Positions 10,600-22,745 of a stretch of 64,000 bases of DNA are shown here, in pieces (within the stretch, counting starts at the first letter, position 1; each line of letters starts with the position of its first letter). A program made the translations under genes and the position numbers. The DNA comes from Piezodorus guildinii. Taxonomy: Eukaryota; Arthropoda; Insecta; Hemiptera; Pentatomidae. The stretch spans positions 96,603,616 through 96,667,615 of the forward strand of contig CM041294.1 of NCBI GenBank assembly GCA_023052935.1, read 5' to 3'. The notes under the pieces are model-generated. The model worked only from the letters and a program-made list of their open reading frames with translations. It ran no database searches and was not told where the DNA came from.

Positions 10600-11265
10600 T
10601 TTCCCGTTATCTGTGATTCACTTTAAAATAACAAACAAGTAAACTTGATTAAGTTCAATTTATGTTTTTTCATTTCTATTGATCATTAAATATAATCATG
10701 AATAGACGTTGTAAAATATTTCCTGGCTAATTGCTTTTTTCGTTACGATGATATAAAATTCATAAATTGATAACATCTAAATAGTCTGACAGAGCTTTTT
10801 TAAATATAAATGACACTCCAATTCAAATTAAACCTGTGCAAAACAGGGGCGAGTCTATTAGTTATAATAAAGAAATATATTGTTCGATGTATGGTCTGCA
10901 CTTGTGACTTACTAGCAAGGAACTCTTTCGTAATGAGGACAGCGATATGACAGGGATGAAGAACCTCCAGTGGTTCGCGACAGACGAGCACGACGCCTGG
11001 AACATGCCATCTTGTGGCCGATGGCATTAATTGGCGTCCACGAGGCTAGTTAAGGAGGAAAATATTTATTGGACAGTTAGTAGAGCCGGTATAGCTCGCT
11101 CTATAGCGCCGTATATATTATAGGGGTGGTTAGGTCGTGAGGCGGGGACAATGGTTGAGGTCACGATGGGCCGTGGCTCGGGGGGCCTTGGGGTCCGAGC
11201 ACGATTTGGGGGGAGGAAGGGGAGAAGGAACCTTCTCATCGTCTGCAGCTGGATGTAGGGGATGT
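10600..11265. other. intergenic with GC-richer patch
   Basis: AT-rich to 10790, then a segment around 10806-10870 (ATAAATGACAC ... GGGGCGA) resembling 36920-36965, so possibly a low-copy dispersed repeat. From 11080 to 11240 it is G-rich (GGGGCCTTGGGGT). No coding text recognised. Confidence 0.35.
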
Positions 11266-11269
11266 CTAG

Positions 11270-14120
11270 GAATAGCGGAGGGTCCGAAGGGATAGTAGTA
11301 CAAGTTCTAGGTGTTGACTTGATAAGGGATGGTAATCAGCAAGAAAATATGAAGCAAGTAGTGCTTATCTCGATCTCATTAGAGGTACACGGAGAAGTGC
11401 GCAAGATTGAAGGTATTGGGAGGGTTAGGTAGAATTAAAAACTTTAACGGGGACAGTTTGTTTGCAAATATAAGATATTTTAAAAGTAATACCTTTATAG
11501 GCGCGACTACGGGGTAACTGAATGCTTTGGGTGACAATGTAAGGAAACGCATTACCACTAGCTAGCTAGCGGTGTTTTGGATCTAGGTGGTAGCTTAAGG
11601 TGCCTTCTCGAGGTCAGGAAGTCTAGATAGATTGTCGAACCACGCTAGTGGGATAGCGCGTATTGGTTTTGACGCACGTTGCCTAGCTGCCATAGATAAC
11701 AAACAACTTGAAACCAAAAAATTACGAGTTCGCATCTCGATGCCGGGGAAATTTCATCTCTCTATTTATACCACGCCCTCAATCCCAGGCCCGAGAACCC
11801 CCGTTTAGCCTTCTAAGTGGAGATTGAGGTGAACAAAAAAATAAAATAAAAAACGAATAGTGCTCATCTTAATCTTATTAGAGACACACGAGGGTTTACG
11901 CAGGTTTTTATTAGAAAGTGGAAGGGTTGAGTAGTTTGAAAACCGTTTGGGGGCCATGCATAAGGTCTTTTTTTCTTTTCTTTTTTTTTTACAGTAAAAC
12001 GTCATTAGGCGCTACTACGGAATTCTTCGCCGTTATGATCACATCAATGTAACGGAAAAGCGTTACCACTGCTACCACTAAGGGGTGTCAAGGGATGTAT
12101 GAGGGTCTAGGGAGTGTGGGGTTCCGAAGGGATGGAAGCCCGAGGTCTAGGTGTTGACTTGGAAAGGGAGCTAATGAGCAAAAAAAAATTTAAGTACTTA
12201 TATTGTGCTTATCACATTAAAAAAAAAAGTTCTCGAAGGCATACGCAGAATTTTACTAGGCAGTGGGAGTATTAGGTTGTTATAAAACGTTAGGATACAG
12301 ATTGCTTGCAAATATAAGATATGTTAAAAGTAATACTTTTACAAGCGCGACTTCGGGGTACTGAATGCTTTGGGTAACGTCAATGCAACAGAAACGCGTC
12401 ACCACTAGCTAGATATTGGTGTCTTGGATCTAGCGTGTAGCTTAAAGTGCCTTCTCGGCCAGGTTAGAAGGTCTAAATAGCGAGTCGACCCAAAGGAAAG
12501 TCTTTTGTTTGTCGATGTTAAGTCGGAAAGGGCAGTAATCAGTAAGGAAGGGAAAAATATAAAGCACGTAGTGCTTATCTCAAACAAAAAAACACTTCAT
12601 AAAGGAATGTGCTGGATTTTGTTAAAACGGAGGAAGGTTAAGTGGTTTGAAAATCGTTAAAGGGGTTGGGCAGTGGGTTAAGAATATATGATTATTTTAA
12701 AGTATAACTTTTTTAAGCTCGACTAAGGGGTAACTGAATGTTTTGGATGACGTCAATGCAACAGGCAGGTGTTACTACTAGCTAGCTAAAGATGTCTTGA
12801 AGATAGCGGGGGTGCCTTCTGTCAGGAGGTCCAGATAGCGTGGCGACCCAAAGAAAACTTGTCTGTTTTGTTGATGTTAAGTTAAATAGGGCGGTAATCA
12901 GCAAGGAAAGAGGAAATAGAAAGTTTATCCTTAACTCACACTCAATAGAGGTACGCGAGGGCGTACGTAGGGTTTCCTTAGAAAGTGGGAGGGTTGAATA
13001 GTTTGAAAACCGCTAGGGGGGACAAATATAAGACCTTTTTTTTTTTTTTTTTTGGCGCGACTGCGGGGTTAATGAATGCTTTGTCGTAATGATGACGTCA
13101 ATGCAACGGAAAAGCGTTACCATTACTACCATTAAAGATTTTTGGGATGTAATGGCAACTTAAGGGTCTGTTAAGGGTTTCTAGATACCGTCGCAACCCA
13201 AAGAAAAGTCCGGATGGTCGATGTGTTTTCTAAATGTTTTCAGTTGTTGTATGTGACTTGCAATCGGAAACGCATTACCAATAGCTAGTAGTAGCTAGGG
13301 GTGTCTTGGATCTAGGTGGTAACTTAAGATGACCTCTCGATCATGTCAGAAGGTCTATATTGCGTGTTGAACCAAAAGAAAGTATTTTATTTAGTCGATG
13401 TTAAGTAGAAAAGGACGGTAATCAGCAACAACGCAAACAATATGAAGCAGACAGTGCATATCTTAATCTTAATAGAGACCCAAGAGGGCTTACTCAAGGT
13501 ATATTTTTTAGGAAGTGGGAGGGTTAAGTACTTTGAAAATAGAGGTGGAGGTCAGTTGGGTTGAAAATATATGATTTTTTAAATTAAAAATTTAGGCACG
13601 GCTACGGGGCAGCTGAATGCTTTGTCGTTATGATTACGTCAATGCAACTGAAATGCGTTATCTTTGCAACCACTAAGGGGTGTTTTGGATGTAACAGTAA
13701 CTTAAGGTACCTTCTCGATCTGGTAATGCTTTTAAGATAGCATTGCAACGCAAAGGAAACTTTGTTTTGTCGATGTTAAGTTGGAAAGGGCTTTAATCAG
13801 CCAGAAAATGAAAAATGAAAATCTCACTGAAAAAAAAGTTTACAAAGGAATGCGCAGGATTATTGTAGATAAAGGGAAGGTTAGGTGGTTTGAAAATCGT
13901 TAAAGGGGTTGGGCAGGTGAGTTGAAAATATATGATTTTTTTAAGTAAACCTTCTTTCTTTAGGCGCGAACACGGGGTGACTGGAGGCTTTGAATGAAGT
14001 TAATGCAACGGAAAAACGTTACCATTGCTACCACTAGGTAGCTAGAGGTGTCCTGGGTGTAGGGGGAAAGCTGTGGGTGTCTTCTCCATTCCGTCAGAGA
14101 AGCTTGGAATGTCGTCGGGT
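11270..14120. repeat. diverged tandem array, ~340-370-bp units
   Basis: An anchor block related to GCGCGACTACGGGGTAACTG appears at 11501, 12009, 12345, 12717, 13055, 13596 and 13964, giving intervals of 508, 336, 372, 338, 541 and 368 bp. Each unit also carries a GATGACGTCAATGCAACGG-like block, a GTGTCTTGGATCTAG block, a CCTTCTCG...GTCAG block, GATGTTAAGTNGGAAAGGGC and AATCAGCAAG. The long first interval contains an insertion at about 11650-11855. The long fifth interval contains a partial unit lacking the anchor (13240-13340). Units are substantially diverged, so the array is not recent. No open reading frame is conserved between units. Confidence 0.8.
11650..11855 (+). repeat. possible SINE inserted in tandem array
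   Basis: This segment is absent from the other array units. It contains a B-box-like ACGAGTTCGCATCTCGATGC near 11725, then CTCTCTATTTATACCACGCC, and ends near an A-rich tail at 11834-11855. The A box is not clear. Confidence 0.4.
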
Positions 14121-14149
14121 TTGTCGATGTTGTAATTGTAAAGTAGGTA

Positions 14150-15010
14150 GTTTATGAATTATAACAAATTTCCAATTATTTTAACAATTTACGTAGAATT
14201 TAGTAAGTGATATTTTATCAAAAAACTTCATATGATCATTAGTTTATGCGCTTATAAGAACTTTCTTTTAGCTTGCTCAATTTCGTTTATTCCACACTAA
14301 CTTTTCTAAAATGTTGAGCTTTCCAACGTTATATTATATGTCCTTATTATTACAATTCAGGAACATGATTAAAGATAATTTTCCTTCTAATATAATACGT
14401 AAATGCAATATATTTCATTTACAAAAATTTAGAAAAGAATGCCCTAAATGATTTTTTTATCACTAAATGTTTTTTGTATTTTTTATTGGCTTCGAAAATA
14501 CCTATAACTCCCAATTCCCACCCTCCTTTCCCCTTCCTCGCATTTTTTATCACCATTTTAGTATTAACCATATCCAAATAATTTAAGCGTCGTACGTGTC
14601 ACACACGACTTTCACTTAGGTTGTTAAAATCAATTTGGAAAAAAAAAAACATTAATGCTTAAACATAATTTAAATAAAAAGTTTATTCAGTTTCGTTTGG
14701 AACATATGATATGGATCAAATAATATATCAATATAAAATTGTCATGTATAATGAACAGTAATAAGTTTAAGCTCTTGAGGAATAACTTTACATTAACTTT
14801 TAGAAATTTTTATACAACTTTTAGAAATTTGTATATTAGATAATACATTTACTAAAATATTAAGATTTCTAACGGTATATTATAAATTTATGTTATTATT
14901 TTTATGTTAAAAAAAATATTACTCTTAAAAAACTATTCTTGGCCTTTTTTTTTTAGTTAGTTACCAAATTCTTTCAACTTTTATATAATATAGATCCCAT
15001 TTCCACATTC
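14150..15010 (+). mobile_element. degenerate HLR pieces
   Basis: At 14600 the HLR end GTCACACACGACTTTCACTT is followed by GTTGTTAAAATCAATTTGGA, the standard start of plus-oriented HLR. Later landmarks (TTTCTAACGGTATATTATAA near 14868, then GTTACCAAATTCTTTCAACT near 14961) match other copies. A second, more decayed piece precedes it (about 14240-14360: GAGCTTTCCAACGTTATATT). Both lack the hairpin end. Confidence 0.55.
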
Positions 15011-15144
15011 TTACAGAGCATTCGTTTTTTTTAATTAACAACCAAAATATGCACCAGAAAAAATGTATAAGGCAGAAGAACCTCAGCTAGTAATTATTAT
15101 AACTTGTATTTGTCAGTACACCCTGCCCTACTACCGTGTCCTTT

Positions 15145-15776
15145 ATTTAATAATATTACTTTTGTCCCGGTTGAATAGATCCGCTATCTAGGACTCCTAC
15201 TTGAGAAACGTCTGACATGGAATCCGCACACAAGACTGAAACTATAAGAAATTGCGCGCCGCTTTCAGTTACTTCAACACTAACTGGACTGACGCTCTAA
15301 CCTTCCTTATAGTTGACTACAAAAGGCTCATCTACATGACTATCACACGGCCTATATGGACTTACGGAGTAGAACATTGGGCCTCTACTAAACCATCATA
15401 TTCTTCCGGTATTCAATCCTTACAATCCAAAATCCTCGACACTCCTTACTTTATCACGAATAAACTTATCCATAAAGACCTTAATGTTCCCTATGTTGCT
15501 GATTTGGCCTGAACCAGATATCAATCCTTCCATGACAAACTCCACTCCCACTCTAACCCACTAGTTTCAATCCTTGCTTCCTCTTCCATTCCTGACAATC
15601 CTCCGAAGCGTCTGAAAAGAAGATGGCCTCGAGACCTTTTAGTTTAGATTACCTAGTGGAGTGCTGCCAATGGGCATATCCTCTTCATGTATTTTATCTG
15701 AGATCTAATTCACTTGATGTATTAACTAATACAGTTGTAAATCTCAATCAATAATAATAAATAATTAAAAAAAAAA
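15145..15776 (+). pseudogene. Jockey-like LINE 3' fragment
   Basis: Encodes IRYLGLLLEKRLTWNPHTRL (15178-15240, with stops), then the frame at 15252-15512 with TITRPIWTYGVE and IQSLQSKILDTPYFITNK, then YVADLA, PDNPPKRLKRRWPRDLLV near 15590-15640. The 3' tail has ATCAATAATAATAAATAA and an A-run at 15768-15774. This is the same lineage as 9231-10588. Only the last 180 or so codons remain, with stop codons and a small internal deletion compared with 46952-47275. Confidence 0.85.
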
Positions 15777-16012
15777 GCGTTTGTTAATGATGACACGAAA
15801 TATTTTTACTTCCTCTATCCCGATTTGTTAAAACTTCTATTTGTTTTGTCATAGCGAACTCTCCTATGAACAGATTCAGTAAATATGATTTCACAGATAC
15901 TTTAGTTTTTTTTGAACGGATATAACAGTTTATATCCTGTTTTATGTATGAAATATATTATTTTGTATGTTTTTGTTTGAAAAATAAATGAGAAAACAAA
16001 ATTAAATTTATA

Positions 16013-16017
<5 letters not shown>

Positions 16018-16084
<67 letters not shown>
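16018..16084. repeat. (TA)n microsatellite
   Basis: Long TA run ending directly at the start of the SINE at 16086. Confidence 0.95.
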
Positions 16085-16085
<1 letters not shown>

Positions 16086-16088
<3 letters not shown>

Positions 16089-16396
16089 GAGCGGCGTGGT
16101 ATAGTGGATAGAGCGCTAGTCTACAGTTCTCCGGGTCCTGGGTTCGAATCCCGGCTCTGGCAGAATATTATTTATTCTGTTAATTCAGTCGGGGGGGGGG
16201 CCTAGGATATGGAGACCCTCCTGGGGCAGACCCAGTCTCTATAAAGTGGGTACCCAAATTAATTGGGGAAAAACCTGGCGGCTGAGCGTGATTAAGGCCT
16301 AATCACCTCATAGCATAGCCGTTGGCATAGAAACAGTACGAATCTCTATATGTACTGAGCCCAAGACCCTTCATGGGTTGTAGTGGTACAGGTTTT
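16086..16396 (+). repeat. tRNA-derived SINE (SINE-1), full-length copy
   Basis: The head of about 77 bp reads GGAGCGGCGTGGTATAGTGG (A box inside) and GTCCTGGGTTCGAATCCCGG (B box and T-arm), like a tRNA. The body follows: TTATTTATTCTGTTAATTCA, a G-run, GGAGACCCTCCTGG, ATAAAGTGGGTACCCAAATT, GGAAAAACCTGGCGGCTGAG, GGCCTAATCACCTC, then CCCAAGACCCTTCATGGGTT and a T-rich tail. A second, head-truncated copy lies at 17733-18003 with its mirror at 18302-18572. The acceptor stem does not pair well, so this is a retroposon rather than a working tRNA gene. The flanking TA repeats prevent reading a target duplication. Confidence 0.85.
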
Positions 16397-16452
16397 TATA
16401 TAAAAATGCGCGAGCTTAAAACCGCACGGCAGAAGTGGAAACTTTATTGCTA

Positions 16453-16509
<57 letters not shown>

Positions 16510-17440
16510 AAATAATGTTATGTAATATGTAGTATTATTATGGATCAAATTAGGAGGATAAATGACAAACAAATCAGAAATTAAAGTTATAACTTTTTTT
16601 TAATTTTTGACAAATCATATTATTTATTTTCGTGTTCGTATTATACATAGAATACAATAGGTTTGTGATAACTAAAATAATAAATTAATCCTTTTAATTG
16701 AATTTTACTTATATATCTAAAAAAAAAAGACATCAATTGTTGTTACGTATTTTGTTATACTTTCATTTCTATTATCTGAAATATTTAAATCCAAAGTAGT
16801 CTTTAAAAAATCAATTAAAGGCTTTGATGTTTCTTGTAAAAAGTCGATATAGAAATTTCCACACGACATCAGGAGTAATTTATCTATGCTCCGATTAAGG
16901 AAACCAGACCCTTCTGTTGTATATATAAGTAAATTTTCAAGAAAGATTTTGGAAGAAAAAACTCTTATATTCATCAACCTTAAGTTATCTTCAGTCTACA
17001 AACATCTGTTTGTAGTTTGATGGAAGTTTACACAAAAATCAGAAATAATATACATGGCACAACGATCAGTCGTAAGATATCCTCAAAGAACTTATGTAAA
17101 ATATTCTTGAAATTGGCCAAAATGGGGTGTATATATATTAATATATTTTAAAACTATAAATGGATGTAAATACATATTTACGAACCTATACAATTAATTA
17201 ATATTGTCTTCTGTCTATAACAGCTTCTAAACTTAAGATGGCAATGAAATATTTTGGGGGTTTTACCGTCCAAAAAAAACAAACTCAGTACATAATTATG
17301 AATGAGAATTTGAAGTCAAATCAGGACTTAGCAAATTGTGAAATACACATTTAATGGGAATATCCTCTCCTTTCTCCTCTCAAAATTTAGATATTAAAGT
17401 TAATTAGCAGGGCAAATTTTAATGTAACAGAAAAATAAAT

Positions 17441-18078
17441 TCTGATAGGAGCAATACACGACCTTCACTTACTTCAGTTGATTGAAATCAATTTAAGAAC
17501 TTTAAAATAATTGATTACGTTAAGTTTCGTTTGACACATTTGTTATAGATTAATTATAGTTTTCTTAAGTATGAAATAGCAGTTTCGTACAACTTTACGT
17601 TTTCTTGCTAGACTCACACATACAGACACAAACACAGACATACTTTTCCGCGCTACTTGGTTAATTGTGCTCAGAGAATCCTAAAATATGTAATTCCGTG
17701 TAAAACGGTAAATCTAAATTTTTTACTATTGCACAAGTCTGCAGTTCTTCGGGTCCTGGGTTCGAATCCTGGCTGGGATAGAATATGATTTATTTTGTTA
17801 TTTCAGCCGTGGGGAGGACCTGGGGTATAGAGACCCTCCTAGGTCCCAGCCTTCATTATGTGGTTACCCAAAAATGTAGGAAAACCTGGCCGCTAGGTGT
17901 TATCTCGGCCTAATTACCTCCAAGCATGTCCGTTGGCCTATAAACAGTACAAATCTCTATACGTATTTACTAAGCCCAAGATCCTTCATTGGTTGTAGAG
18001 CTTTTTTTGTTTTCTTTCATCAAAATAAAAATACTTTCTCTGACTGTATATTTCATATATAGGTAAGCGAAAGTGAAT
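17441..18078 (+). mobile_element. HLR copy in left palindrome arm, split by SINE
   Basis: Starts TCTGATAGGAGCAATACACG with ACTTACTTCAGTTGATTGAA, matching the plus-oriented HLR start. It continues through TTTCTTGCTAGACTCACACA near 17600 and CTACTTGGTTAATTGTGCTC near 17655. It is interrupted by SINE-1 (17733-18003) and ends with the hairpin end TTTCATATATAGGTAAGCGA at 18048-18070. It lacks the middle of the consensus. Confidence 0.65.
17733..18003 (+). repeat. SINE-1 copy, head-truncated
   Basis: Begins at AAGTCTGCAGTTCTTCGGGT, keeps the B box TGGGTTCGAATCCTGG, and then the whole SINE-1 body to CCCAAGATCCTTCATTGGTT. The A box is missing, so it could not be transcribed from its own promoter. 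Confidence 0.8.
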
Positions 18079-18226
18079 AGGATTTTTCACATTTCGATAA
18101 TATAATATTATAGTACTATATTTACAAAATATTACCGAAAATTTAATAATACCATTACTTAAATTTTCGGTAATATTTTGTAAATATAGTACTATAATAT
18201 TATATTATCGAAATGTGAAAAATCCT

Positions 18227-18865
18227 ATTCACTTTCGCTTACCTATATATGAAATATACAGTCAGAGAAAGTATTTTTATTTTGATGAAAGAAAACAAAA
18301 AAAGCTCTACAACCAATGAAGGATCTTGGGCTTAGTAAATACGTATAGAGATTTGTACTGTTTATAGGCCAACGGACATGCTTGGAGGTAATTAGGCCGA
18401 GATAACACCTAGCGGCCAGGTTTTCCTACATTTTTGGGTAACCACATAATGAAGGCTGGGACCTAGGAGGGTCTCTATACCCCAGGTCCTCCCCACGGCT
18501 GAAATAACAAAATAAATCATATTCTATCCCAGCCAGGATTCGAACCCAGGACCCGAAGAACTGCAGACTTGTGCAATAGTAAAAAATTTAGATTTACCGT
18601 TTTACACGGAATTACATATTTTAGGATTCTCTGAGCACAATTAACCAAGTAGCGCGGAAAAGTATGTCTGTGTTTGTGTCTGTATGTGTGAGTCTAGCAA
18701 GAAAACGTAAAGTTGTACGAAACTGCTATTTCATACTTAAGAAAACTATAATTAATCTATAACAAATGTGTCAAACGAAACTTAACGTAATCAATTATTT
18801 TAAAGTTCTTAAATTGATTTCAATCAACTGAAGTAAGTGAAAGTCGTGTATTGCTCCTATCAGAA
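18227..18865 (-). mobile_element. mirror HLR copy in right palindrome arm
   Basis: Reverse complement of the element at 17441-18078, made by the palindrome rather than by an independent insertion. Confidence 0.65.
18302..18572 (-). repeat. mirror SINE-1 copy in right palindrome arm
   Basis: Reverse complement of 17733-18003 with the same head truncation. Confidence 0.8.
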
Positions 18866-19797
18866 TTTATTTTTCTGTTACATTAAAATTTGCCCTGCTA
18901 ATTAACTTTAATATCTAAATTTTGAGAGGAGAAAGGAGTGGATATTCCCATTAAATGTGTATTTCACAATTTGCTAAGTCCTGATTTGACTTCAAATTCT
19001 CATTCATAATTATGTACTGAGTTTGTTTTTTTTGGACGGTAAAACCCCCAAAATATTTCATTGCCATCTTAAGTTTAGAAGCTGTTATAGACAGAAGACA
19101 ATATTAATTAATTGTATAGGTTCGTAAATATGTATTTACATCCATTTATAGTTTTAAAATATATTAATATATATACACCCCATTTTGGCCAATTTCAAGA
19201 ATATTTTACATAAGTTCTTTGAGGATATCTTACGACTGATCGTTGTGCCATTATATTATTTCTGATTTTTGTGTAAACTTCCATCAAACTACAAACAGAT
19301 GTTTTGTAGACTGAAGAAAACTTAAGGTTGATGAATATAAGAGTTTTTTTCTTCCAAAATCTTTCATGAAAATTTACTTATATATACAACAGAAGGTCTG
19401 GTTTCCTTAATCGGAGCATAGATAAATTACTCCTGATGTCGTGTGGAAATTTCATATATCGACTTTTTACAAGAAACATCAAAGCCTTTAATTGATTTTT
19501 TAAAGACTACTTTGATTTAAATATTTCAGATAATAGAAATGAAAGTATAACAAATACGTAACAACAATTGATGTCGTTTTTTTTTAGATATATAAGTAAA
19601 TCAATTAAAAGGATTAATTTATTATTGTTAGTTATCACAAACCTATTGTATTCTATGTATAATACGAACACGAAAATAAATAATATGATTTGTCAAAAAT
19701 TAAAAAAAAGTTATAACTTTAATTTCTGATTTGTTTGTCATTTATCCTCCTAATTTGATCCATAATAATACTACATATTACATAACATTATTTACAA

Positions 19798-19802
19798 TAT
19801 AT

Positions 19803-19883
<81 letters not shown>

Positions 19884-21053
19884 TAGCAATAAAGTTTCCA
19901 CTTCTGCCGTGCGGTTTTAAGCTCGCGCATTTTTCTTTTCTTTTTGTTTTCTTGATAAGTACCTCTCAGAAGTACATATACTTATTAACGTGTAATATAC
20001 AATTGTATAACCTACATAGTTTTATAAAATTATTTAATTATTGATACTGTTTTATTATAATACAAGAATAACGGACTGATACAGAGGAGACACCTTGCAT
20101 TACACTCACTCACGTGTGGGCTTTGAGTTGCTTCAGAGATCAATGGTAGTCTCTATTTGACACTTATAGCCTCCCTATTGTATAAACTAGATTATAATAA
20201 TTCCTTAGTAGTTCTAGAGCTTTTTTAATTTTATTTTTTGATTGAATTATTTTCTCTTCGAAATATTATATAATCATTAACAAGATCTAATCAATTAAAA
20301 TTATATTCTTACGTGCCCGTTTTTCACTATTGTCAAACAATAATGTTTCATAATATGTATTTCCTAATCGATAAGAGTCCCTGTAAACTAAATGAGACTC
20401 TTCGAAGCAGCCATCGTAAAATCCTAAGAGATCCTCACACAAAAAGGGCTGACCATGCACAAAATATATAACCTGCAGCTACTTTTAGAATATAGATCAC
20501 TTTCTACAAGTTTGGCATTGCCTCTTCAATATAGCATTTTATATTCGTTTAAAATTCCAGTCATGTTTCCATAAGGATAGCCAAAACTAATAAACAAAAA
20601 AAGTAGTTTAAAGTTTTTTTTAAACTTGATATATTATCTCTAGGTAGTATCCTTGGCTCTACCCATCCTAACACTGTCTTCACTACTTATATCAAATTAC
20701 ACATGTGTGTTATCCGTAAATAACGATCCTGTTGCTGTATCCCAAGTCCTACTGAACCATCTATTATCCATTGAAGAGTAGTGTCAAAAATGTAGATTTG
20801 AAATCAATAGCATCAAATCATTTTCATTTCACGTTGTAAATCCATGAATTTCTGCCATACTGTATCCTTTAATAATAATCTACTTATCCCTGTACAACAA
20901 ATACGATACCTAGAACTTCATCTTGACAAACGCCTTACTTGGAATCCTCATACAAGACTTAAACGACAAGAAACTGCTCTTAGATACTGTTTAATACAAC
21001 ACTTACTTGACAAACGATCAAAACTCACTATTATATATATATATATATTATAT

Positions 21054-21101
<48 letters not shown>

Positions 21102-22241
21102 TAGCAATAAAGTTTCCACTTCTGCCGTGCGGTTTTAAGCTCGCGCATTTTTCTTTTCTTTTTGTTTTCTTGATAAGTACCTCTCAGAAGTACATATACT
21201 TATTAACGTGTAATATACAATTGTATAACCTACATAGTTTTATAAAATTATTTAATTATTGATACTGTTTTATTATAATACAAGAATAACGGACTGATAC
21301 AGAGGAGACACCTTGCATTACACTCACTCACGTGTGGGCTTTGAGTTGCTTCAGAGATCAATGGTAGTCTCTATTTGACACTTATAGCCTCCCTATTGTA
21401 TAAACTAGATTATAATAATTCCTTAGTAGTTCTAGAGCTTTTTTAATTTTATTTTTTGATTGAATTATTTTCTCTTCGAAATATTATATAATCATTAACA
21501 AGATCTAATCAATTAAAATTATATTCTTACGTGCCCGTTTTTTTACTATTGTCAAACAATAATGTTTCATAATATGTATTTCCTAATCGATAAGAGTCCC
21601 TGTAAACTAAATGAGACTCTTCGAAGCAGCCATCGTAAAATCCTAAGAGATCCTCACACAAAAAGGGCTGACCATGCACAAAATATATAACCTGCAGCTA
21701 CTTTTAGAATATAGATCACTTTCTACAAGTTTGGCATTGCCTCTTCAATATAGCATTTTATATTCGTTTAAAATTCCAGTCATGTTTCCATAAGGATAGC
21801 CAAAACTAATAAACAAAAAAAGTAGTTTAAAGTTTTTTTTAAACTTGATATATTATCTCTAGGTAGTATCCTTGGCTCTACCCATCCTAACACTGTCTTC
21901 ACTACTTATATCAAATTACACATGTGTGTTATCCGTAAATAACGATCCTGTTGCTGTATCCCAAGTCCTACTGAACCATCTATTATCCATTGAAGAGTAG
22001 TGTCAAAAATGTAGATTTGAAATCAATAGCATCAAATCATTTTCATTTCACGTTGTAAATCCATGAATTTCTGCCATACTGTATCCTTTAATAATAATCT
22101 ACTTATCCCTGTACAACAAATACGATACCTAGAACTTCATCTTGACAAACGCCTTACTTGGAATCCTCATACAAGACTTAAACGACAAGAAACTGCTCTT
22201 AGATACTGTTTAATACAACACTTACTTGACAAACGATCAAA
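19798..22241. repeat. near-identical 1.2-kb tandem duplication
   Basis: The segment from GCAATAAAGTTTCCACTTCT at 19886 to CAAACGATCAAAAC near 21024 is repeated at 21104-22243, offset 1218-1219 bp. The only differences I saw are in a T-run (GTTTTTCACT near 20330 against GTTTTTTTACT near 21538). Both junctions lie in TA microsatellites (19798-19877 and 21033-21097). The first 49 bp of each unit (19886-19934, 21104-21152) are also the outer end of the palindrome, so that stretch exists three times, once inverted. Confidence 0.92.
20638..21024 (+). pseudogene. Jockey-like LINE fragment, first duplicate
   Basis: Frame-broken remnant of the palm (GGTAGTATCCTTGGCTCTAC corresponds to the GVPRGSILG region), then a short frame with VSFNNNLLIPVQQIRYLELH and LDKRLTWNPHTRLKRQETAL. 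Cut off by the duplication junction in TA repeats at about 21030. The YADD motif is destroyed. Confidence 0.8.
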
Positions 22242-22745
22242 ACCACTATTCAGTACAAAAATCTCATTTATTTATATAACCATTCTTAGACCTATGTGAA
22301 CACATGGCATTGATCTATGGGGCTCTACTAACCAAACCATCGAATTCCTCCCGGATACAATCCTTGCAATCCAAAATTCTAAATGGTCCTTATTTTGTTA
22401 CTAATAAAATCATCCATAGAGATCTCAATATCCCACTAGTTGCAAGCAAAATCGATACACCTCGTTTCACCATGGTCATTCGTTCGAAAGTACCAGCTCA
22501 CATAAATCAGCTTGTACGTAAACTCTCGTCTCCATCTCTTCCTGATACTCCTCCGAGGTGCCTGAAGAGACGATGGCCACGAGACCTGCTGATAATATAA
22601 ACATTAAAGTGTTACCTAAATAATGATAGAAGTGCTACCACTGGGTAGCCGCTTCACAAGACTATTTCATGTCATATTTGTAATTTTAGCCCTTATACTT
22701 ATTGTATATACAATTGTAAAAATCAATAAAAATATATTTTAAAAA
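21857..22745 (+). pseudogene. Jockey-like LINE fragment, second duplicate, with 3' end
   Basis: Same sequence as 20638-21024, but it continues to the natural 3' end. After LDKRSKP comes a frame at 22304-22600 with IQSLQSKILNGPYFVTNK, DTPPRCLKRRWPRDLL, a stop, then a 3' UTR ending AATCAATAAAAATATATTTT and an A-run at 22739-22746. A gap of several codons and frameshifts separate the pieces. Dead copy of the 9231-10588 lineage. Confidence 0.85.

Larger units (their letters stand above)
16402..19934. repeat. giant near-perfect inverted repeat (palindrome)
   Basis: Left arm 16402-18146 (1745 bp) and right arm 18159-19934 (1776 bp) are reverse complements, separated by the 12-bp spacer TAATACCATTAC. 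The outer ends are AAAAATGCGCGAGC at 16402 and GCTCGCGCATTTTT at 19921. The inner ends are CCGAAAATTTAA and TTAAATTTTCGG. The arms differ at scattered positions (for example GAGAGGATATTC against GAGTGGATATTC near 17360 and 18940, small indels near 16990/19310 and 17055/19245) and in TA-run length. Each arm carries a TA microsatellite, an HLR copy and a SINE-1 fragment. No coding frame is shared. Confidence 0.95.

Noticed and set aside
16086..16162. tRNA gene candidate
   Set aside because: A and B boxes are good, but acceptor-stem pairing is poor, and the head is followed by a body repeated at 17733 and 7955; it is a SINE head.
18121..18180. CRISPR-like or attachment-site dyad
   Set aside because: The inverted text is simply the centre of the 3.5-kb palindrome; no spacer/repeat periodicity.
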